Shown here: one piece after another, positions 57,501-64,000 of the stretch
How positions within the stretch are numbered: the stretch's first letter is position 1
Layout: each line of letters begins with the position of its first letter
Assembly: GCF_016801865.2 (NCBI RefSeq)
Contig: NC_068937.1
Span: 96,411,278 to 96,475,277 of the forward strand
DNA: 64,000 nt
Direction of reading: 5' to 3'
Source of the DNA: Culex pipiens pallens
Taxonomy: Eukaryota; Arthropoda; Insecta; Diptera; Culicidae
Notes under the pieces: generated by a model
Databases searched by the model: none
What the model saw: the letters and a program-made list of their open reading frames with translations, nothing else
What the model was told of the DNA's origin: nothing
Translations under genes and position numbers: made by a program

Positions 57501-58200
57501 ACGTGAGCTGAGCGAACTCGCCAAGCTGTTCCTAAGTCAGCAGTGCCAAGAGGAGATCATCCGCGAAACAGCGAACGACAGCATCGAATTCAAGTTTATT
57601 CCCGCTCGCTCGCCGAACTTCGGCGGCCTCTGGGAGTCCGCGGTGAAGAGCTTCAAGTTGCTGTTCAAACGTACTATCGGGCTGCACACCCTGCTGTACG
57701 ACGAGTTCCAGACTGTGCTGGTCCAGATCGAAGCGATCCTCAACTCGCGACCGCTCACGCCGCTCAGCAACGACCCCGCAGACTTCGAAGCGCTGACCCC
57801 AGGACACTTCCTGATCCAGCGTCCACTCACTGCGATTCCAGAACCAAACCTCGACCACATTCCCGAGAACAGACTGTCGGCCTGGCAAACCGTCCAGCGG
57901 TACACGCAGCAGCTCTGGAAGAAGTGGTCCAACCTCTACCTGTCGGACCTGCACAACCGCACGAAGTGGACAAAGCAGAAAGACAACGTCGCAGTCGGAA
58001 CCATGGTCCTGCTGAAGGACGAGAACCTCCCGCCGTTGAAGTGGCAGCTCGGACGCGTTTCCGATGTCCACCCGGGAGCTGACGGCAACATCCGTGTCGT
58101 CACGGTGCGCACAAAGGACGGCAGCTATCAGCGTGCGATCTCTAAGATCTGCATTCTGCCGATCCGTGACAACCTTTCTACCGCGCAAGGGGAGAACTAG
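54541..58200 (+). pseudogene. BEL pol: RT, RNase H and integrase
   Basis: An open frame runs from 54445 and is family-like from about residue 27 to the TAG at 58200. In residues counted from 54445: end of protease domain with LADPEFHKTG and VDVIIGAEFYMDLL (60-85); RT (about 235-415) with ADIAKMYRMI and catalytic YVDD at 379-382; RNase H (about 552-690) with FCDASVNAYGA, RLELASALL and FFWTDSMIVRCW; integrase zinc-binding part (HYHETMFHAGQQ to HKCVDC, about 873-913); integrase catalytic D945 (VDYCGPF), D1010 (CDNAKN) and E1064 (GGLWES); C-terminal DUF5641-type domain (LKDENLPPLKWQLGRV onward). Catalytic residues are intact; the lesions are upstream. GC-rich antisense frames across the whole stretch are shadows. 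Confidence 0.93.
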
Positions 58201-59584
58201 GACTCCTCCAACGGCGGAGGTCGAAAGGCCTCCGCACACCAGTTAAGTTATGTATTGTTTTGAATTTCAAAAAGTTCACCGAATCTTTTTCCTCCAGAGT
58301 CGCCACCCTGTCTGCGCCCAGACCTGCGGGTCGTTCTGCGCTCGGAGGCCGTCAAAAAGATCGGAACTTTCCGAAATGCTCTGAGGTAACCTGTTTTGTT
58401 TCGGTGGTGGTTTGCATGAAGATGTTTGCTTGCGATCTGGCTGGCAAAGGCCCAGCATAATTACGGTTACGGATAACAGCGGCGCACAGCGCCATTTCAG
58501 TCGCAAAGACTGCTCCCAGTTCTGAACCCAGCTAAATCCATTCCACGTTTGGAACTCTTCGAGGTACACACACGCTCACGATGACAACAGCGGAGGAGAC
58601 GTCCTCCCGGTCCCATCTGCCACGACCAGCAGCGAGCTTGGCCAGCTCGTTCCCAATCGCAGCCCGATGGAGCCAACCCCCGTCATCGCAGCATCTGTAC
58701 ACCCGGAGAACCATCGTGTCGGTAACCGCTGAGGGTCAACAGCGACGCCAGGAGGCGTCGGGGGAGGCCACGGAGGTCTCCCCCAGTTCAGGCAAGTCGT
58801 TTTTGAATATAATTTAACTGATTAAAAAGCACCCTCTCATCTGATTAGGGAGTTCGTATCGCATCGACGCCGACGACGGCGTCACCGATCGCATCAGACA
58901 GCAGAGCAGCAGATCACGCACGGCGCCACCCACGCACGGTGGCTTTGCGTTCAGCAGATCAGCGCACAGATCAACAGCAGCAAGCAAGCAGACAGAAGAA
59001 TCGACAACTGACGTCGGCGGCACGCCGTCGAACAACAACCGCAGCGCATCGAAGCATCCACCCCCGCAACGAACAGAAGATCAACCGATCGAGCAAACCA
59101 GATCAACCATGGCAAATTTACACCAGCAGACGGTAGCAGCACATCCCAGTTCCAGCTCAAGTTCAAGGTCGACCTGCTGTCGATCGACGCCATGATGAAA
59201 CAGCACCTGAAAGAACGAAAAATCAACGATTTGCAGAGCATCACGACACCAATCAACCCCAGAAGTGTCTCCAGCAGCAGCGCGGCATCCAGGTTGATCG
59301 TCCGATGTCCAGTCCGGTCCAGAGAACAGCAGATTTCGACGAAAAATCGGTGCATTTTCGACTGCAGCGAAATGCACGATGTTTACAGCCCAGCAGAAGA
59401 ACAATATCTATTGTCCGTGTTCGATCGACGGCCGCAGCCGCGATCGTAGTACATAAGGAAAACAATGACCAATCTTGACCTAGGGTAACAGCAGAACAGT
59501 AGAAGTAGTATATAAGAGACGAAGATAAGAATCAAAACAGACGAGAAGAATGTTTGAATCCGAGTGATTCCAAGGCGGCCGGTA
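58201..59584 (+). other. BEL 3' untranslated region (1.4 kb)
   Basis: This is long for a BEL 3' region. It contains several short plus-strand frames (58581-58817, 58939-59136, 59192-59449) in Ser/Gln/Arg-rich sequence without family features. No typical polypurine tract stands directly before the 3' LTR; the bases there are CCAAGGCGGCCGGTA. TATATAAGAG occurs near 59509. Confidence 0.6.
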
Positions 59585-59897
59585 TGATCGCGCGAGAGAT
59601 CAACTTCTAAATTCTACTAGCCTAAATGTGATCCGCAAATAAATGTATTCTGTCCCTGTCTGTCCCTGAAGTGAGCAGAGTGAGCAGAGGTGATCCTCGC
59701 TCACTTTGATCTCTCCCCGGCTCGCTTCTCATGTACTGTCCCCTTTAGATTATAGTCTTAAATAAACCGTTGACTACACCCGACCGTTTGCACGTTAGAA
59801 TAAACGTTTTTCTGTTCGCGTAATAAAGTGTTTTAAATTGTGTAAAAACGGTGTTTTTCTGGGTCCGAAATCCCCGAACCGACCATACGCGCGAACA
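59585..59897 (+). repeat. BEL 3' LTR (313 bp)
   Basis: It matches the 5' LTR over its length with about 97 percent identity by eye; the differences cluster in the first half. It ends GCGCGAACA and is followed by the GTTGG duplication. Confidence 0.95.
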
Positions 59898-60315
59898 GTT
59901 GGTATGATTTTATTTGCTGTTTTTTTTATTTGTTGTTTTAGACATTTTTAAAAAAATGTTGAAGCTTTTCTGGTCATGTCATATAAAAAATTAAAAATAT
60001 GTATTTATAAGAGACTTATTTAATTTGAATCACACTGGATTAAATATTTTGATACATTGAAAAACCAAAGCACAACAAAGAACAAAAACTAATCTTTCAA
60101 GCTATCTAAAAACGGCTATTCTTGTTCAGATTGAAGAGTAGATTTTCACCAATGAACAGTATTGAGCTAAATCCATGATTTTTAGCTTGAAAACATAGAT
60201 TTTATTGATGTTTTTAAAATTCCCGGAATCCCGGGAATTCCCGGGATTTCAAAAATATTTTTCCCGTTTCCCGGGAAATTCAAAACCCGGGAAAATTGAA
60301 CGCCCTAGTTACATA

Positions 60316-60921
60316 GATTTTGAAAAGAAGAAAAATCAAAGTGTCTCATTGTTACCCATGGGCTGAAAGGAGTGGGGAACAATGAGGCAGCCCTGGATTC
60401 TGGGTATATTCTTAATTTTGGTCAAACCAAATGAAAGGACATTGTACCCCAACTCATTCCCTATGAAACGTCGAAAAAAATCTGGAGAAATGTTAGTTTT
60501 GGTGTTTATGGCAGCCTATGAGCGAAAAACTAATTTTTGTCCACAATTTACTTTTACACCCCAGAATCGAACATTAATGAATAACTTTTCAAGGGAGCTT
60601 CCATAACCAAAGCCACTATTATGGCAGACGTGTATCGTGTAGACACACCTTTCCCCAAAATATGAGCTTGTTTGGTTGAAACTACTACTTGTGAGAGCCA
60701 TTTTATCATTGTTCCCCGTGTCTCATACTCTACCCTAACCTACATTGTCGTGTTTGCCATTATCATTAGAATTTTGAAATTTTGTGCAGTACAAGTGAAA
60801 ATTATTCCCAGTCAACCAATCGGAATTCTGAAACGGAATTCAATTCGAATCGATTACGTATTCCGTGTCAAACGCAACAACCGATACGTACACGGAATAG
60901 GAGCGCTAGTTTATTGTAAAC
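60316..60921. repeat. Probable old repeat with GTGTCTCATTGTT words at both ends
   Basis: GTGTCTCATTGTTACCC near 60340 and, in reverse, ATTGTTCCCCGTGTCTCATA near 60707 could be diverged related ends. GGGGAACAATGAGGCAGCC follows the first. The 74- and 95-residue frames here are not recognisable. Confidence 0.35.
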
Positions 60922-60924
60922 TTA

Positions 60925-61179
60925 TGGTACGTTCGTTTAAAGAGCCGGTGCGGCACTGAGTGACGCACTCGTCGGTGCCAGTTTTGGTTCAATCGAACGT
61001 CATTTGTCAGTGTGCGTGGAACTCGCATCAAACTGAAAATATATCGAAAAGCACTAGAGTTTCAGTTCCAAGATGGAGGTGAAACTCGTGCGGAACTAGC
61101 GCGAGTTTATTCAAACAAACACTTTGACAGCTCTGAGTGCGGCACTCAGTGCGAAATAAGCCCTCAAACGAACGTACCA
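60925..61179. repeat. MITE with TTA duplication, TGGTACGTTCGTTT ends
   Basis: The ends TGGTACGTTCGTTT and the complement at 61166-61179 are perfect. TTA flanks both (60922-60924 and 61180-61182). Inner arms GTGCGGCACTGAGTG and GTGCGGCACTCAGTG are near-repeats. The TTA duplication suggests PIF/Harbinger mobilisation. Confidence 0.8.
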
Positions 61180-61277
61180 TTATAGAAACAGACCCCCAAA
61201 ATTAGTTTTCAATACTGAGATATTCCATAAAAACCAAAAAAAAAACTTCGTGCATTTTTGAAAGAAGTTTTAAACTT

Positions 61278-62021
61278 GTCGTGCTATCTTGACACAGCCT
61301 GAAATTTGATGTATGTGCGACAATTGGGTACTAAAGCCCTATGTAAATTTTTATGAACAACTGTAAAAAACACGATAAAAAACCATTTGTGATCACTTTT
61401 TTTCATTTTAATGCAAAAAAAATTGACAAGACAAAATTTTTTCGATGGATCAACTAAGGTCCCCTTGGAACGGGCTGTCAAGTAGGACCTTTCCTGTCAA
61501 GAAGGACCGTGAAGTTAATTTTTTAACTGGTGGATCAATTCTCAAATTTAGTTCTCGGCTTATCACTCCCAGTAGCAATTAAAACGAAAATTTTGTTTTA
61601 CCTTTCGATGTACATAATATCATTTTCAAGGGTTTTTTAAAAATTGAATTAAAAATCTTTTTTAAATCCTTTGCGGTCGTTCAAAGGGTCATTGTACTAA
61701 GAAAAATAAGCTTTATCGTTATGACCAATAATATCACAAATTTAAACTTCATTTTAGGACCCAATTGGCCAAAGGGATTTCAGGTCAGAAAGCGTTTGAC
61801 ACAGATACGAGCTCGACTACCGTAAACCTTTTCAATTATATTTCGGGACTCCGGCAACCAAATTCAGCCAATTTTCGGGGCAATGCACATAATGGTCAAC
61901 CAAACAAAACGTAATTGTTATTGTTTACATTGCGTGCTCTCGTTTTTGTTTATTCAAGATCAAACTTTAAAACTCGTTTTTCTCGGAACGTCAATTACGA
62001 CGTACGACAAGACAGCACGAC
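61278..62021. repeat. GTCGTGCT-ended MITE, copy 2, containing another MITE
   Basis: The left end is GTCGTGCTATCTTGACAC and the right end is the complement of GTCGTGCTGTCTTGTCGTAC. It shares its interior with 41860-42200 in reverse orientation. An AATTGGGTACTAAAG MITE is inserted at 61319-61764; it carries about 110 extra bases relative to the copies at 3481 and 3965. Confidence 0.75.
61319..61764. repeat. MITE, AATTGGGTNCTAAA family, copy 3
   Basis: The ends AATTGGGTACTAAAG and the complement of AATTGGGTCCTAAAATG are intact. The body matches 3965-4306 except for an insertion at about 61525-61635. Confidence 0.75.
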
Positions 62022-62531
62022 AGCGATAAATAATTATAAAGAGAGGTTTGGATTATCATAACGTGAGGACTTCCATCATTGTCATGATTTTTCTTTCAAA
62101 GATATAAATTTTGCGTCGCTTTCAATATTTTGACAAAATTCCTTCAACAAGTTGTTTAGAATAGTGCCCTACACATGCTGATTCCTTTTGGTAACGATTA
62201 TCCCATTCCTTGTAAAGTTATGGAAATCGTCATTAATCAATGACTGCCAAGTAGGACGTCAATGATTGTGCCACAAAATTTTATAAATTTTGAAGCACAT
62301 TTGATTTAGATCAAAAATTCTTTCAGTGGCTTCAAGAAGGTAACAACCGGCACATGCTGATTCCTTTGGCCCAAAGTGCTGTGTCCACCACTGCGTCAAA
62401 CGAATAATCTTGTTCTCACCTTTACCGTTTCAAACCTGTGGACACCTAGTTTCGAGTAGAAATCACGCAATAGAGAAACGCCAAGACAATGCTGAAGCTC
62501 GAAAACCGAAATTACAGCACACCACAATTGT
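62022..62531. other. No supported feature
   Basis: The phrase CACATGCTGATTCCTTT occurs twice (62172 and 62353), and CCAAGTAGGACGT once, hinting at old repeats. No gene. Confidence 0.4.
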
Positions 62532-62701
62532 CCCGCCCGTGTGGATCAATCGGACCGCGCACTGGACTCACAATCCAGAGGTCGCCGGTTCGAATCCCGC
62601 GGCGGGCGCTCTAAAATTCTTTGTGTAAATATGGGTATTCGGCGCCGTCGCTCCGTGCCATACTTTCATACACTTTGGAGCCCAGGGCGGCGAAGTCCTT
62701 G
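62532..62701 (+). mobile_element. tRNA-derived SINE, second family, plus-strand copy
   Basis: The tRNA-like head is well preserved: CCCGCC pairs with GGCGGG as an acceptor stem. GTGTGGATCAATCGG lies in the A-box position, CTGGACTCACAATCCAG makes an anticodon arm, and GGTTCGAATCC is the B box. The following 90 bp (CTTTGTGTAAATATGGGTAT to GGGCGGCGAAGTCCT) match the minus-strand copy at 15471-15638. The shared tail is why it is called a SINE and not a tRNA gene. Confidence 0.75.
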
Positions 62702-62999
62702 CAGATAAAAAGGAAGACACTAGTGGTTGGTACTAGCAATGGTGGCCGACAGCTATAAAGTCAACTTCGTTTTTACAATGGACCTGAATAACAAAACCGT
62801 GCGTCGTCGCTAGAAAACCGCTTAACAATGTCGAAAAATATTGATATTTTGAATTTTGAAGTCGTACGGTTGCACGGACGACAAACGATGGACGGACTCA
62901 GCAAGGTGTACAAAAGTACCGCGAAAATGTGATCTTTTTGTACTTTGATTTTGAGTGTAAACAAATTGATTTTTTAATTCATTATTGTTTTGTGTATTG
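62702..62999. other. Unassigned; short frame fragments only
   Basis: A plus-strand frame near 62835-62930 (NFEVVRLHGRQTMDGLSKV) has a coding look but ends in TGA and lacks context. I cannot name it. Confidence 0.3.
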
Positions 63000-63354
63000 T
63001 TTTCCAACGTTTCCAACTAAGAAGAGATCTTGCCAAACAAAGCTTTCTGCCGAATGGTTTTCTGCTGAACGACTTATTCGGCCCAATGAGTTATTCTGCC
63101 ATTTGTACTATTCCGCTCAATGACATTCTGCCAAACGACTTATTCGGCCTAACGAGTTATTCTGCCATTTGTACCATTCCGCCTAATGACATTCTGCCAA
63201 TTGATTTTCTGCCGAACAAGCTTTTCTGCCAAACGTATTTTCTGCCGAATGACTTTTTCTGCCGAATGACCCATTCCGCCGATTGTTTTTCTGCCGTTCG
63301 GCTTTCCGCCGAATGTCATTCTGCCGAATAATTTTCTGCCGAATGGCCCAGTCC
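63000..63354. repeat. CGGCAGAA minisatellite, copy 2 (reverse orientation)
   Basis: About 20 units with core TTCTGCCGAA or TTCTGCCAAA (complement of the units at 43768-44095) are spaced 14-22 bases apart. It ends at TTCTGCCGAATGGCCCAG, the exact complement of the start of copy 1. Units decay away from that end in both copies. Confidence 0.85.
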
Positions 63355-64000
63355 CATCAAAACATGCAAGAATCCCGAATTTCGTCCAAATCGGACTAAT
63401 CCCTCCATTTTGGTACCTTTTGGTATTTTGGTGTAGATGCGGCGAATGAAGCAAATGTAGGTAATCTCAATACTCAGAACTTTAAAATTCGATATCTCTA
63501 GAACGAAACATATTCCTTTCTGTCGATAAGTGATTCTTATGTAAAATTTTCCGGGGAATACGATGGTGAGGTCAAATAAAAAAAATAAGTTGGGGTGTTT
63601 TGAGATACGGCCGTTTAAAGTTTTCAATTGCGCAATACAGGTAGGAAAAATACATTAATTAAAATTTCGATCACGGAAATGGATTCTACGTCAAATTTCC
63701 TTCAAAATTGAGCTTAAGACCGACCTTCAATGAGCTATCGCCGATTGAAAATAGGGGTTTCGCTCAAAAATCCTCAAAAAGTCTTTTTTTTTTGGGGAGT
63801 ATCTGGGGATATGTAATCTTTCAGGTTCCTTGAATCAAATGTTGTAATTTGTGCATGTCTATTTTTAAAGTATTTTTGTGTTAACGTTAATTTATTATTG
63901 TTCATGTTATATATGCATGCATAGTTTAGTTTTAATTATTATGTTTGAAAGCACACTACAAGTAAATGATTGAATATATTAAATACACTTCAATAAGGAT
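63355..64000. other. No supported feature
   Basis: AT-rich. The first 120 bp (AATTTCGTCCAAATCGGAC and similar) have the look of a dispersed repeat, but no partner is present in the window. Confidence 0.4.

Larger units (their letters stand above)
46083..59897 (+). mobile_element. BEL/Pao LTR retrotransposon, interrupted
   Basis: Two LTRs begin TG and end CA (46083-46397 and 59585-59897). The perfect 5 bp duplication GTTGG (46078-46082 and 59898-59902) flanks the whole. Between them is one gag-pol unit with BEL domain order: gag, zinc knuckles, protease, RT, RNase H, integrase, DUF5641-type tail. It is disrupted by the 5.7 kb hAT-like element at 48630-54320 and by a frameshift near 54515-54540. 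Subtracting the hAT-like element and its duplication gives about 8.1 kb, normal for BEL. The LTRs differ by roughly 9 substitutions and two 1-base indels over about 315 bases. Confidence 0.95.
45609..60307. mobile_element. TAGGGCGT element (outer layer of the BEL nest)
   Basis: It is bounded by the perfect 8 bp duplication GTTACATA (45601-45608 and 60308-60315). The left end is TAGTGCGTCCATCCCGGG and the right end is the complement of TAGGGCGTTCAATTTTCCC. CCCGGGAATTCCCGGGA words sit at both ends. Its own sequence is 45609-46082 and 59898-60307, about 879 bp once the BEL element and its 5 bp duplication are removed. The 8 bp duplication suggests hAT, though the TAG ends are not classical. Same family as 33685-38554. 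No transposase. Confidence 0.85.

Noticed and set aside
54439..58239. Antisense frames opposite BEL pol (148, 166, 223 and 235 codons)
   Set aside because: The sense frame has full RT, RNase H and integrase motifs; the antisense frames are GC-driven shadows without family features.
62532..62608. A functional tRNA gene (valine-like anticodon CAC)
   Set aside because: The sequence continues into a tail shared with the minus-strand copy at 15471-15638, so it is a SINE; function of the head alone cannot be excluded.

Overview
The window looks like AT-rich intergenic and intronic DNA from a mosquito, most like Culex. The evidence is an insect chemoreceptor of the ionotropic receptor (IR) type, a beaten-path-like immunoglobulin gene, BEL/Pao and Jockey retrotransposons, tRNA-derived SINEs, and many short inverted-repeat elements with TTAA, TTA, TA or 8 bp target duplications. 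The species call is inference. No bacterial, phage or CRISPR feature was seen. Most of the sequence is transposon, often inserted into transposon.

Host genes. (1) 5258-12362, minus strand: the last two exons of a beaten-path-like Ig protein, split by a 6.7 kb intron that holds several foldback repeats; both splice sites and the phase agree. (2) 16666-18239, plus strand: two broken gene copies end to end, an acetyl-CoA transporter (SLC33A1 type) followed directly by a dynactin p62 (DCTN4 type) C-terminal part. (3) 22022-39698, minus strand: one IR gene, from signal peptide to last membrane segment, blown open by at least five separate insertions; most breaks close again in frame or nearly so once the insert and its target duplication are subtracted.

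Transposon architecture. Two same-length copies (5,691 bp each) of a hAT-like element without a recognisable transposase lie at 22714-28404 (inside the IR gene) and 48630-54320 (inside a BEL element). Each has its own perfect 8 bp target duplication and I found no difference between them, so at least one insertion is very recent. The second copy is the innermost layer of a nest: an 879 bp inverted-repeat element (8 bp duplication) contains a 13.8 kb BEL/Pao element (5 bp duplication), which contains the 5.7 kb element. A second nest (32516-39219) sits in an IR exon and has up to five layers: a pogo-like MITE, a CAAGGGG hAT-like element, a TAGGGCGT element, a TTAA MITE and a CACGCA element; a dead Jockey copy is a further insertion in the TAGGGCGT layer.

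Remaining sequence. 1-5250 and 5419-12130 hold two long foldback elements and several MITEs. 11576-11971 is an 8 bp microsatellite. 13068-16255 is SINE and MITE dense. 39890-45065 and 60316-63354 hold MITEs, SINEs and two copies of a CGGCAGAA minisatellite. Long stretches (for example 18240-19509, 19672-22021, 42201-43767, 63355-64000) show nothing I can name.
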